Below the pieces are notes generated by a model. That model ran no database searches. It was given only the letters and a program-made list of their open reading frames with translations, and was not told the origin of the DNA. A stretch of DNA of 64,000 nt from Isoetes taiwanensis (lineage: Eukaryota > Streptophyta > Lycopodiopsida > Isoetales > Isoetaceae). The stretch covers positions 1-64,000 of the forward strand of contig JAJEKV010000128.1 in assembly GCA_021234155.1 (NCBI GenBank), given 5' to 3'. This document shows, one piece after another, positions 25,284 to 36,531 of this stretch. Every line of letters starts with the position of its first letter. Position 1 is the stretch's first letter. The position numbers were made by a program, and so were the translations under genes.

Positions 25284-25993
25284 GCCCAACCCAAATAGGG
25301 AGTACTTAGAACCATCGTCTCACGTGTGTAATTATGTTATGTAGATATTTGGAATCATATAATATGCCCTGCATATATTTTGAACAGTATAACCAAGTTC
25401 TCACTCTCCATCTATAATATTGCAATTAGAGGTTTGGGAACACAATTCCCACATGAAGCATTGTGCTAAAATGCACAACAGGTGCCGCTCATATTCAATT
25501 TCTTTTCGTTTGTTTAACAAAAATGGAGCATAGCAGTATTTGATGCCTGCTATGGCCCTTTTTTCTATGTTTTAACTAGTAGCTCTCTCTTCAACTGATG
25601 GAGAAAAATCAGCAGAATGAGATTTGTTGTCTTCACTTTGTGATCCCATATCCGAACTTTGCAAGAAAAAATCGGAAGACAAGAGTCACAGCTCTGTCAG
25701 AAATACATGGGCTCTATTTCGCAGATGCAAATTGGACAATTCTTCTTGCAAAACCGACCATTTACATCCCTTATTGTTCTAGATTATACATTTGAAGCCA
25801 ATAAATTTATCATGCTGTCTTGCAATTGATGCGAAAGGATGAAAGAGATGAATTTTACTCAGTAGTGCAACTTTAAAAAGTTGCAGAGTAACTTTTGACT
25901 AATTTTTTCTTCTTTTGGTACTGTCATTATAAAACCGAGACTTAGAAATTTCTACATCCAACAGACTAACACAACATCTTGCTTTGCTTAAGA

Positions 25994-26110
25994 TCATTTA
26001 TGTGACCCTCGGATTGGTCCAACAGAACCTACGCCTGGACGAGACGGAGGTTTTGAATATGCCGGTGGAACGCCTATCTTCCTCATCACTGGAACATTTG
26101 AAGAGTTGCC
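25994..26110 (-). CDS. Candidate last exon of an unidentified gene
   Basis: On the minus strand, TATGTATGTCAG forms a good 3' splice site at 26111, followed by exactly 39 codons in phase 0 ending in TGA at 25994-25996. The 38 residues are rich in Pro, Gly, Ser and Val (PVMRKIGVPPAY, then PSRPGVGSVGPIRG), like a disordered C-terminus. Codon use looks like a real exon and there are no lesions. I do not recognise the protein. Upstream exons on the minus strand (26.1-29 kb) were not found, so it may be an orphan exon. Confidence 0.35.
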   Translation of the reverse strand, partial: GNSSNVPVMRKIGVPPAYSKPPSRPGVGSVGPIRGSHK

Positions 26111-27295
26111 CTGACATACATACACACATCAGTTTTCCCTTAATACAACCCTGATAGTGTAATATTCAAAGCAATATTTTTCTAACCTCAGTGGAATTTG
26201 CAGCTTGCAGCAGCTCATGATCATGCAGTACAACAATACAACACATCAAAATCAGAGCAAATTTCCATCCAAGTACTTTGTTGTATTCCATCTCCCTCCT
26301 ATGCTTTGGATTTGGGTGGACCTAAAAAACTCATATATAGACACCATCAAAATGAAGACCAGTAGAAAGCGGCTTCTTCCTGGCAAGGAATATTGACTTT
26401 GCAAAAAAGACGTGTTGAAGAATCTAGCTTGTAGAAAAATCCAAATACAGATTCAATGTCGGTGCAAAGACGCGAGTAGTGGTATAAAGTTGCAAGAATT
26501 TTCATGTGAGGTTCGAAATTAAAATCAAACAAAAAACAGTAAATTCCGTTTGTTTCTTTTTTATATTTATTTCAAAACAGTCTACATGCATGTGATAAGG
26601 TTTCATTTTGCTTCATCAATTCGGAAAATGTTGGGCTTTTATATGCACAAATTTATTGAATAAATATCCTGTATGTGATGGACAGTTCACTATAACATCT
26701 TATTGAAAAGCGCCATATGTCCTGGTCTTTTGTTGCCTTGATCTCCTCAACTGTAAAATTAGAACAAGATGCACCTACAAAGAACAAAGTTGCTTATGGT
26801 TTTCTCAAATCAGGCAAAATGTCAAAATAGAGGCACTTCATTAGCTTAATGTCTGCATATTTCCCGCCAATATCTGCACATAAACCCAGTAATCTAATCT
26901 AAGTATGGACATAGGTAGTTCTCTTACAAATCTATTAACCGTGGAATTAATCTTCTATAATGCTAAATCTTACTTGGTTTCTTGGGCACTGGCAGAAGCT
27001 TTGCCAATTTCTGGGCTTTACATCTTCAGTTTAACCGCTGCTTTTGTCAATTCAATCTTGCCAAAATAAAAAAATCTTAATTTTGGCATTGGAACTAGCC
27101 AGAAAGGACAATGATAGATGGAATAGCATAAGATCAAAAGCAAGTGTTAATTGCTACAATAAATTCATCAGCTAAGTCTTAGGTGTTAGTGCTGATGCTT
27201 GAATTGAAGACATTCAGAAAGTATATAGGCAATTCATTCACAGAGTTCATGTTACAGGGCCACACGATGACATTTCTGCTATATGAAATGTTATC
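26111..27295. other. Intergenic or intronic, nothing recognised
   Basis: AT-rich DNA without a conserved frame. It could be intron sequence of the minus-strand exon at 25994-26110. Confidence 0.4.
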
Positions 27296-28307
27296 CACTG
27301 TCGCCACATGTTAATGGATCATAAGCCTCATTTGTTGAAGAAAATGCTTTGTTTTAGTATTGGCATGATTATGTTCTCAATCTTCAATGTCCTTCTACAT
27401 GCGCCAGATATGGTGTGCAACTGCATTTAGCATAGCATGTCTACAGGTTGGTTGCCTGGATACAAATATGTACCAAAGAACAAATTCACATTTAATGAGA
27501 ATGTTGTTCAGCTTGAGTAAAATGCCAGTGACTAACTCAGAAGAGGATCTTCTTAAGGTGAGCTTGCAACCTCCTTTCCCTGCTCATTTACATTTTCTCA
27601 AATAAGGCTTTGATTCCCCTATGTATGCTATCTAAATGTATCCTGTTTTCAGATGGCTCTGTTGTATTGAGTTGAAAACAATGACCTTGCACTATGAGAA
27701 TATTTAATTTGGTCACAGCCCAGAAGTAGCGACTGGCGTATGGAGGTTGCTCGCAAAGGCCTTCCAATTTTCATGGCTGCATAAAAATAGCAGCACAAAT
27801 GCAAATGAAGATGGCAGCATAAGATAATAAACCGTTTGCAAAAGGTAAATGAACATATTACAAGAGTGGAAAGTGCTTCTTCTCACGTGCTAATACATGT
27901 GTAAATTTTGTATTTAAATCTCTCCAGTAGCAGATGAGAAGGAGAGACACCAGGACAGCATAGAAGCATATCTTAAACTCCGAAGCAAGACCCTTTAGTT
28001 TATGGCCTGTCAAATCAGTTTGTAAACATTCTTTAGTTCACTTGGACATTGGACTATCTTGTTTCTCAGAGCTAAGATGCCAGAAAAGTATAAGCTTTAT
28101 ATCACTTTATCAAGGATCATGAATATTAATGTTTTATGAACATATGGGATCTTGTCCATATCTGTCCTTGCATAATGTCCTCCATTATTGAGACATATTG
28201 ATGATAGAATATTCATTTGCACTAGCTTCCAGCACGCTTTCTAAATATTTATTCTTGCCTTATGCGTTAAAGTCAAAACAGAACAGCATGTCTGACTTTC
28301 ATACATC
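27296..28307 (+). repeat. 1-kb dispersed direct repeat, copy 1
   Basis: Nearly identical to 41670-42686: both start CACTGT-GCCACATG and end ACTTTCATACATC. They differ by scattered substitutions and a few indels (most clearly an extra TGA near 27665/42035 and TCA near 28010/42389). Ends show no TG..CA, primer site or terminal inverted repeat, so these are not LTRs. Each copy carries two exon-like segments. Confidence 0.9.
27447..27784 (+). pseudogene. Last two exons of an unidentified gene (copy 1)
   Basis: Exon a at 27447-27557 follows TGTCTACAG and ends before GTGAGC; it is 37 codons in phase 0 and reads QRTNSHLMRMLFSLSKMP then EEDLLK. Exon b at 27719-27784 follows GTCACAG and is 22 codons ending in TAA, with SSDWRMEVARKGLPIF. 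Both keep frame and splice sites in the second copy. The protein is not recognised. No upstream exons were found, so the gene is partial here. Confidence 0.4.
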
Positions 28308-29696
28308 TTACCTTTATCTACACAGATCGCCAAGACAAGTTCATTTTCCTGCAATTAGAGGCCACTGTTGATACAGAGGCCACTGTTGTTGTTTTCAAAA
28401 CCCATCTCTAATGCAGAAAGAATTGTAAGGCAAGTAAGAATGAGCATACCTCTAAGTTTTGGGGAATTTGTCTTTAAGAAGCCCGTTTCTTCCAATCCAT
28501 AGTGTAGCGTATAAGATAGTTATGTATGATCATTCGATCTTCTCGATTCAAAGGATCAACATTTAACCCTTTCCAATCTAGATCCACGTTCATTGGGTGT
28601 CTCCCGCTCAAGCATATGTTGTCTTCTAGGCCTAATGTGATATCTTTTCATTTGAATCTCGTTGTCTTCGCGGATTTGATAATTTTTTTTATTCTCCAAC
28701 TAATATACAGTTTAGTTTCCTACATTAATGAATGCTCGAGAATTGAAAATACAAACACAAATGAATGGACACATTTCACCCCAAGATAAATCCAAGTAGA
28801 CATTCAGGGTTGACGTTTTTACACATTCTCTCTAGTTTGCTCAACTTTATTAAGTCCAATCAACTGGTCCCTACCCATGAAAGAACATGATTTTTGTATT
28901 ATATATTACAAGAAACTTGGCCGCCGCGAACGTTTCTCTCGTTCTTAACCTGTTCAATTGGATCTGTTATAATGTCCTAACGGTCACAAATTCCCCGCTA
29001 GGCAACTAACTTTTGGACCACATTTTGACCCTATGCTAGAAGGCTTAGAGCTATGTTGGATTGGAAATAACTTGGTTCCTAGGTCGTGAAATTTATCGCG
29101 GCAGTTGGTGCAATTCAAAATCCAAGTAATATAAAGGGAATTTCAATATAAATTTTTTTGACTAAACAATTTGTTGATTAGTAAGTTAATGTCAGTCTAT
29201 TAATTCATAGGCAAGAACAGCTAAACCTGTGAAACCATTGAATGGGATGGTGAATTCAGTTTTTAAGAGCTTAAAAAACTGTGCCCCCAAAACAATAATG
29301 TACAACAATTGTCTATGTGCTCCATTTAGCTCTACTGATATGCTACTACACCTGACCATTGCTAAGTGTTGTATAAGAATAATACATCTCTCTTTCCATC
29401 AAATACTCCATTAGCTTTTGGCCTTTGATGTTGAATGTATAAGGTGTGGTGTTCCTCATCTTGATAGATGCAATCTATTAACACATTTGGAACAAATTGA
29501 TGTAACCATCAAAGTTTATTCAAAATTTATTGCATATCATAGAATAGTTAAGTTGTTAGCCTCTAGAGAATGGCACACATCAATTATACTTGTAAGTATT
29601 TCCTTGATCAGTAAGGCCCACAATTTCGTTTTTCTTTTATATATGTATTGTCTTCATTGGTCCACTCTTTGTCTGTGTGCCTACTTTAACCTCTAT
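28308..29696. other. Intergenic, nothing recognised
   Basis: AT-rich DNA up to the inverted repeat at 29697. No frame with coding character was found. Confidence 0.4.
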
Positions 29697-29719
29697 TCAT
29701 TTATTTTGGGATTATGCGT
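29697..29719 (+). repeat. Left terminal inverted repeat candidate
   Basis: 23 bases starting TCATTTATTTTGGGATTATG, identical to the reverse complement of 41108-41130. A perfect 23-bp inverted match at this distance, with transposon genes between, is very unlikely by chance. Confidence 0.75.
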
Positions 29720-30158
29720 GTTCCAAAGCCAAGAGCTAATTAATAATTTTAGAGCTTTGTATGGACTTGAAGCAAAATTTTATTGTTTTTAATTGTACGT
29801 GCTATTGTATATATATTGGAGGCAAATATTAAATAACACCTCAAAGAGGCATGATAGTATTAGGTTTTGCACTGTTTGAAATATTTGAATCATAGAGCAA
29901 AACATACATAAATTAGACAATGTTTAAGAACAGTGATGCACCACGTAAACAAGAAAAAAGGGGTTCTTATTGTTTAAGGGTCACGCCGCTTTCAGCGGCA
30001 TGTAATTAATTAACTTATATATGTCTCATACAATAGAACCTGGAGAAGAGACGTAAGTAAATGAGACATTTGAACAATATTTAAGAACCTAGTATGAACC
30101 ATAAAAAAGAAGAAAACGATATTTTATTGATAATATAAATCTTCACCGAAGATGTCCA

Positions 30159-33100
30159 TTACAATTTTTTCATGAACGTGGTCAATCTCGAAGTCCCTGC
30201 CAAGAGACGGATGTGATCTATGGATGTCCTCAGCAGTTTTACACGCAGCCTAACCTTCATAACATCAATGAACTCCCTTAAAAATGTGTCCTTATCAAAC
30301 AAGTCAGGAGTATAAGATGGAGGATTCAGAGCCTGAGAATGGTTAAAGATACATTTCAAGGCATCATCATCGATAATTACCATCTCATTTTTGTTCAGGA
30401 TTCCAAAATGAGACATCATGTTGCTCATCCTTTTCACAAAAATTGGTTTCCTCGTCGGGTCCTTTGGATTAATATATTTGTCACACTGGGTCTGGTCCCA
30501 AACGGATGTCCATGTCCTGCTCTTAATCTCGGGCACTACACTCATAACATCTGTGATATTTTTGTATTCCATTGAAGACCATATAGCACAACGAAACAAT
30601 TCGAAGGCTACGTCGAGCATCTCTTTCAGGTAAGGTCGAGGGTAAACCCACGTCGTTTTCGTTTCATAAGGAATCTGTTCATACCACTCTGTTCTACAGC
30701 CACCTTTCCCATATGATCTGACTAGCACGCCGTTTAAATCAAAGACGAGAATCTTGGATGACTTAACTCTATAAAAGAGAGTCGACATAAGAAACAATGA
30801 AGAAAATGTTTAATCTTAGGTTACGGTTCACGCGCACTGCGCGTCAACGCAACATAACCTGAACACTTGAGACCTCTAGACCTTTACCTTTCATTGACGT
30901 CCACTTCCTCTTCTTGTACAAAATCAGTATCTTTTATTTCATTAAAGCTGGAACAGCCAACTTTAGCACTTAGATTTGGACCCTCTGTAATTATTAACTG
31001 CTGCTCAGGATTGCTAACCTGGAGTTCACTGTCGCCGTGAGATCCTTCACTTTCTGAGTTGTTATCATCATCACCACCTGGTCCAACCTCTTCTTCATGT
31101 ACTTTGTCACTATCATCCCCTTCATTGTCCCTATCATCCTCTTCATTGTCCCCTTCATTGTTCAGAGTGATCCTTACATCTTCCATAGGTGTAGCCATAC
31201 TGTTGAAATCGAGATTAGAAATTTGCATCTTCAATAGGTCCCTCTCTTTTTGTAACTCAGCAGGCATATCCTGCTTGGTTGAAGAAGCACCATCTCTACC
31301 CTTCATAGGGCCTTTAGGTGCCTTTGACAGAACCTTCTCAAAAAACACGTCAAGGAATTGTTGTGCCTGGTCCGAAGTGACGAAGCTGTGACATTTCCTG
31401 TTCGTCTTTAATGCTTCTCTCCCGACATAACCTCCAGAATAGACGTCCCAACAGGTTGTCCCAATCGGAGCGAAAGCTTCCACAAGGAAGCTCGCTAAAT
31501 TCATAGAGAATCCGTTCTTGTTTAGTAAGCCTCTGCCCGGGGTTGCTAGCTCATATTTAATATGCCCTTCAAGAAGAGGATCTAATGGAGGTTCTTCTTC
31601 TTCTCCCTCTTCTCCTTCTTCAGGTTCTACTGGAGTGTCTGCCTCCTTCTCGACCATATGCAGAACCTTCAACAAGGGATCGTCTAGCAAGTAACAATTC
31701 CATGGCAGTCTCTCAGAATCGGATCTCGCCTTCAACTGCTCATACTCCTCATCCGGGACCATTGCTATCATCAGGTACATCACTTGGGAGATCTTAGTAT
31801 CGGTCCGAAATTCATTGTCACTTGCATCCTCTATCATAACAGCCTGGTAAACAAATATGCAATCAGTAACAGGCATGAATGTACCAAAAAAAATATAAAC
31901 CAGAATCTTTTTGAACACTTCACGCGCAGTGCGCGTGAAGTGTTAAAACTTATGTGAGAAGATAAAGTTCACGCGCAGTGCGCGTGAACCATATTACTAA
32001 TCTGAACCTTTACCTGCTTTATGAGTTTGATGTACTCGAGGTCCTCAGCAGCAGATAGTGCATTGCCATAAGAAGTATCCGGAGAACATATAACAGTTAT
32101 TGTATAGTTCTGCTCATTTGTAGCTCCGCTGCACGTCGAGAAGAAAGTACTGTACTCATCCTTTGTCCAGTTAGCTCCCCTGCTGTCTAGAACAAAAAGT
32201 GACACATTTCTTGGACCTTTATCTGTCTCTGGCAATGCACACTTTAGACCCTTCGAGACCAAATATTCAAAGTCATCCTCCTCAACTGCGATGTTGTTAA
32301 CAGCTGCAACTTTTCTTTTAATATCTGATACGACCTTCGGGGGAAGAGAGATCAGATGCTTCACATTTACCTTGCTCCATTCTTTTACATAATCTGGGGC
32401 TATCTTTGCATATCTAATCAGATCAGAATTGAATATGTTGTACTTCTCAAGCAGCCCAATATCTGACAGAGTCTTATCAGTGTTGCCAGAAATTTTTTGA
32501 ACCACATCCTTAACACCCTTCCTTAATACACGGATGTTCTTCATGTCAGTGCAAGCATCAATGAAACAAGTTCTTTCCTTTGCCGAACTGTTCTTCTTGT
32601 ACAGAACTTCTCCACTTATGCATTGGTCTAGGACCTCAACGATCTCTTCATCAGTCAACCCTTGAACTTTTCTCAACTCAGAAGTGCCGATGTCAAAAAT
32701 AGATGTACCATCTGGAGGAACCCTTCCAGATTGATCTGGCAACTTTCCAGCAACATAGGCGTCCCAGAACTCATTCCACTTAGCCCAGACTTTATCCGAG
32801 GAGAAAATGATCTTGTAGGAGTCCTTCCTTGTTGAGGACTCACCCTTCTCTTCGCCCCCACCCTTCTTTGGTTTGGACCTCCTACGCTCTTCCTGGAGGA
32901 TCGTTTGGCATAGGGTCCTCTCAAGGGTTTTAAATTTGGATTTTTGCTGACCTTGTCTGCTTGGCAACGGTCTTTCATACTCAATCCACTGTTCTCTCGC
33001 ATGACGCAATTGTTCAACATAGGGGCTGCAATGAAAGAAGAGCATTAGGACCTGAAAAAACATAGGAACAAGATTTCATAATTCGTTCACGCGCAGTGCG

Positions 33101-35171
33101 CGTCGAGCAAGTATTCAAAATCTGCTCACGCGCATTGCGCGTGAGAATATTTGAATACCTGTTCGACGCGCACTGCGCGTGAACGAAATAACAGGCAAAA
33201 GATTTCACAATTAGTTCACGGCCAGTGCGCGTGAGCGAATTTTGAAATCTTGCTCGAATAAATACTTGTAAGCATAAGTTCATACCTCTTGTACAGCATG
33301 GTCTTGCCCATCTCGTTAAGCGAGGCACTTATTTCGACGAGATCAGCTGCACTTGTGGTACCGCTCAAAAATCTGCACTTTCGTACTGAGTACAACTCGC
33401 GAAACATATTGCTGTTAGAAACCTTCGCTTCGTTAACTAACTTATTTTGTGCCTCAACAGAATGCTGCCCATCAATGATCATGAACTTTACGTGATCCTT
33501 GCCTATCAAGTCCTCCAGCTTCGACCAAATAAGTGCTTTCCTCTTATTCATATCAAAAGGAATCACGTCTGCTGGCATTGGCAATTGCCCCGGGTTTGCT
33601 ATAATAGCATCCATTATTTCTTTGACGTGTCCCATGTCGAACCTTCTACTTATGCAAGCAGCGCTGGTCGATCTAAATAACTTGTCTATTGGAACTTCAT
33701 AGGTGAAGCTGAGACCCAATGGGTATTTATCTGCATACTTAGCAAGTTTGTTCATCACCTCAAGCTGTTTTACCTTGTCATCTTTACTTGCACGAACGGA
33801 AGTTTCTGAACCTGCAGCTGGCTTGCCAGAAGGGACATCTATTTGGACTTGTATATCATCTTTTCTCAGTGCCTCCAAGTAATAACTTGCTGAAGGTTTG
33901 TCACCGATGGCCTTTAATACGGTAGATATCCCTTCACATATATTCTGTGGCGTTAGTGAATCTAGAGCCACCCAGCCGTATTTGGACGTATTGGTCATAA
34001 AGCTCTCCTTGAAGTTGGTAACCGAACAGTGTTTCAACCTTTTCAGTGTCCGCATGACTTTACTGCCATACTCGTAAAGTAAGGAGCAGTGGCTATCATC
34101 CTCTACCTCGCAGGAGATCAAAACTCCGATCTTTTTCATGTGGTCAATGGGCCTTGTTCTTGCATGCACCCAAACATCAAATCTTCCCCCCCTGTTTTTG
34201 AAACCTCTAGAAACCATTCAGAGCCATCAACAATGTTCTGTTCAGGGCATGGCGGTTCTGTGACAGCTTTTATAATACTGCCAGAGGTGTCAAGATTAAG
34301 GACAAACTTGTCAATGCTGACGTCCTCTTCTGTCCTTGTTTTCTTGATGGCTGCAGCGGCCTTTTCCTGACTTGCTTTTCTCTTTGAGCTGGTGCCAGCA
34401 GAGGATTTAGTCTGAGTTCCTGGTAAATATCATGATATCGTCAGAACGTGAAGGAGGCATGTGACCAGTGGCACTGCGCCTGGACGCAACACGAAAGGTT
34501 CTTTGACGCGCAATGCGCGTGAGGGACCTAAATATTTTTTTAAGGAGAGACAAGCTACATCCGTATTTCAATGATACATATTTATACGATGAAATAGACA
34601 ATTACTTTATATATCGGAAGATAAATTTATTATTCTTCGAAATTCCAATTAAGCTTAGAAGTCATATTACGTAATTATTTTTTTATTATTGGTTCAGTAA
34701 TTAAATTCGAAATTATGCTGTTGCCCGTGGCAACATTGCCAAAGGAGTGATTCTCCTCACGAATCTGGAGGTCCATATTGCCAATATCATATTGTTGATC
34801 CTATAGCCAGGAAGGGTCAACATATGCTTAGAAGTCACATTTCGTAATTATGCTTAGAAGTCACTTACTAATATATAGTCTTATACATGTATGATATAAA
34901 GTCTTATATTAATTACGAATACCTAAAGACACTATTAAAGGACACGATTACACACTAAAATACTTAAAGACACCATTAAACATAAAGGACACGATTATAA
35001 GAGAAAAATATACCACTAAATTTGCATTCAATTTGACAACATGGAACACCGACCTGTGGAGGCTTCTGTCGCTGTAGCTTCAGACTGGTCTTTGGTTATT
35101 TTGCCTCCTCCTCGACCTCCTCCTCCTCGACCTCTATTAAGGCCGCGTCCGGGAAAATCCTTAGCCGCCAT
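30159..35171 (-). CDS. Chimeric ParB-like / DNA-methyltransferase-like / FCP1-phosphatase-like protein
   Basis: Five exons on the minus strand: 35171-35054, 34419-33286, 33025-32014, 31843-30888, 30768-30159. All borders are GT..AG and phases agree (1, 2, 0, 2), provided one G is added to the G7 run at 34186-34192, where the frame otherwise breaks. The product would be about 1276 residues. Order: an RGG-rich, basic Ser/Thr N-terminus (residues 1-75); a ParB/DGQH-like domain (about 277-407, PIDKLF.., MIIDGQHSVEAQ); a helical linker; a permuted N6/N4 DNA-methylase-like fold, with LDSRGANW where DPPY is expected and DVYSGGYVGREAL in the place of the SAM-binding motif I; an acidic stretch; and an FCP1/NIF HAD domain (FDLNGVLV, WSSM, KPIFVKRM, IIDDDA). 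Key catalytic residues differ from the active families in all three domains. It is head-to-head with the transposase. Confidence 0.75.
30830..30844. repeat. Palindrome ACGCGCA-N-TGCGCGT, intron 4
   Basis: One 15-bp copy in the last intron (30769-30887) of the chimeric gene, with C as centre base. Confidence 0.95.
31914..31989. repeat. Two palindromes in intron 3, with extended arms
   Basis: Intron 31844-32013 holds two copies. At 31914-31944 the arms extend to a perfect 15+1+15 inverted repeat (AACACTTCACGCGCA, G, and its complement). At 31967-31989 they extend to 11+1+11 (GTTCACGCGCA, G, complement). The extended arms differ between copies, so pairing is kept while sequence outside the core changes. 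Confidence 0.95.
33026..33285. repeat. Intron 2 with four palindromes forming a large hairpin
   Basis: Cores at 33089, 33128, 33166 and 33218 (the last is the variant ACGGCCAGTGCGCGT). The first and third flank the second symmetrically: the sequence from about 33081 to 33127 is nearly the reverse complement of 33143 to about 33189. The core at 33128-33142 sits at the loop. Most of the left two thirds of the intron can fold into one hairpin over 100 bases long. Confidence 0.85.
34420..35053 (-). other. Intron 1 of the chimeric gene
   Basis: 634 bases between donor GTCGGT (35053) and acceptor ATTTACCAG (34420). It is AT-rich and contains one palindrome core at 34506-34520 (centre base A), close to its 3' end. 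Confidence 0.7.
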
Positions 35172-35578
35172 GAGTCTATGAAGCGCAAAAGAAGAAGAAT
35201 CTGTAAGCCGCAGGAGAAGAATGCGCAAAAGGAGAAGAATGTTTGATCAACAACAGACACGAAGAAAAGGGATTAGATCAAATGATTAACAAGACGAATG
35301 TAGGCCGTCAGATCGCGATCCGCGTTTTGTGTTTTCTTATTCAAATTTTATCCCGCCTAATTAACCGTCCGCCCCGCCTAATTTTTACGTCCGCCACATT
35401 TAGTTTTAGAGAAATTATTAACCGTATTTCAATTTCAAGAAATCAATTTCAAGAACCATATTTTCAATTAACCAGTTTTCTAGGTACCCATCGACAGAGG
35501 AGGCGGCATTGCCGGATCTACTTCGTCGCGCCGCTACACGAATTCATCGTCATTTTTCGGCAACCAAGATCCTAAACT
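35172..35578. promoter_or_regulatory. Shared promoter region between divergent transposon genes
   Basis: 407 bases separate the minus-strand start codon (35171) from the plus-strand start codon (35579). There is no palindrome core here, although cores are common on both sides. No clear TATA box can be assigned to either direction. A bidirectional promoter is inferred from spacing alone. Confidence 0.4.
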
Positions 35579-36121
35579 ATGTCGCTGGAACTAGCGTAAG
35601 TCATTTTACCAGATTAATTAGACTAAATGTCTTTACAATCTCCAAAATTAAGTTTCTTGAAATCGGTCTCTGTCAGAATTGGTGAAGAATGTTACATGCT
35701 CACTATAAATTTGAAGCGCAAACTCGGGCTATGTAAAGTTGAGGCAGTAGATCCGGAAATAAAGTGTCATGGGGTTCCCTTGGGCCCAGACTTCTGCAAG
35801 ATCAATATAATAAGCTGCCTGAGGCAAGATGAGGAATTACCAAGGCGACATCCTGGAGGTGACACGGTGGGTGAGAGTGTGGGGACATTTGTTGCATGGC
35901 CAAAGAAGCGTTTGAAAAAGGTTAGTTCTCATATTTTTATATAATTTATGATAGATAGTGATTAGTTCAATTCTTGGTCATGTTGTTATTGAGTTTTGGT
36001 GATCTAGAATATTGTAGAGAATATACAAAAAGGTAAGATTCGTATTTATATCGCATAAATTACATCCCAAAAAAGGGCCCGATAATTATACGTGGAAACA
36101 AGTTTCTCAGGCTGTAAGCCT

Positions 36122-36136
36122 ACGCGCAGTGCGCGT
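36122..36136. repeat. Palindrome ACGCGCA-N-TGCGCGT next to the small minus-strand exon
   Basis: Single core, centre base G, just 3' of the minus-strand frame ending at 36172. Confidence 0.95.
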
Positions 36137-36171
36137 GAAACTAGCCAAAAAAGCACCTCTCTAAAAATAAA

Positions 36172-36484
36172 TTATTCCTCTGGCAATCTCATCCCGGCTG
36201 CGAGGCAGTCTTCCAATGGGACAAAACGCATGGATCTCATCCTCACTATATTTGACCGTCTCCTGTTTATCAGTCCGTTGAAACCATTCAACCATTCGAT
36301 GGAATAACCTGCAGGATTGCTTCCAGAGTGTCTATCAGCAGACTTATCTCCTGTATCAGATCTATGGCAGCTCCTAACGTCATCTGACCAGGGCACCAAA
36401 ACGAATCCCCGCATCTCTCCATTTTTGTAGCCAATTGAGTGGCAACCAGATCACGAACTAGAAGTAACATGTCGCGAGACATGC
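36172..36484 (-). pseudogene. Small minus-strand exon of unknown function
   Basis: After the acceptor CTGTATAG (36485) the minus strand reads MSRDMLLLVRDLVATQ.. for about 60 codons to ..DTLEAILQ, with coding-like composition (hydrophobic helices). Then a stop follows unless the frame changes. A second frame in the same exon continues to EE-stop at 36172. A donor-like GTTATT sits at the switch, so a splice or a one-base lesion could explain it. Upstream, a donor ACAAAG|GTTAGT at about 36945 and a leader near 37000 suggest a 5' UTR intron holding the palindrome array. No family was recognised. Confidence 0.35.
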
Positions 36485-36531
36485 CTATACAGATTAAAGT
36501 GGAAGGATTAAAAACTCGTAAGCTACTTCAG

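Noticed and set aside
25052-25315. Open frames on both strands with repeated GFPWK / ETLPIFHG phrases
   Set aside because: Both strands are open because the DNA is a set of palindromes; no start context or homologue.
31059-31391. Plus-strand Ser/Pro-rich frame over 31.1-31.4 kb
   Set aside because: Shadow of the acidic, repetitive coding sequence of the chimeric gene on the other strand.
34089-34370. Plus-strand frame opposite exon 2 of the chimeric gene
   Set aside because: Antisense shadow; the minus strand has matching splice sites and domains.
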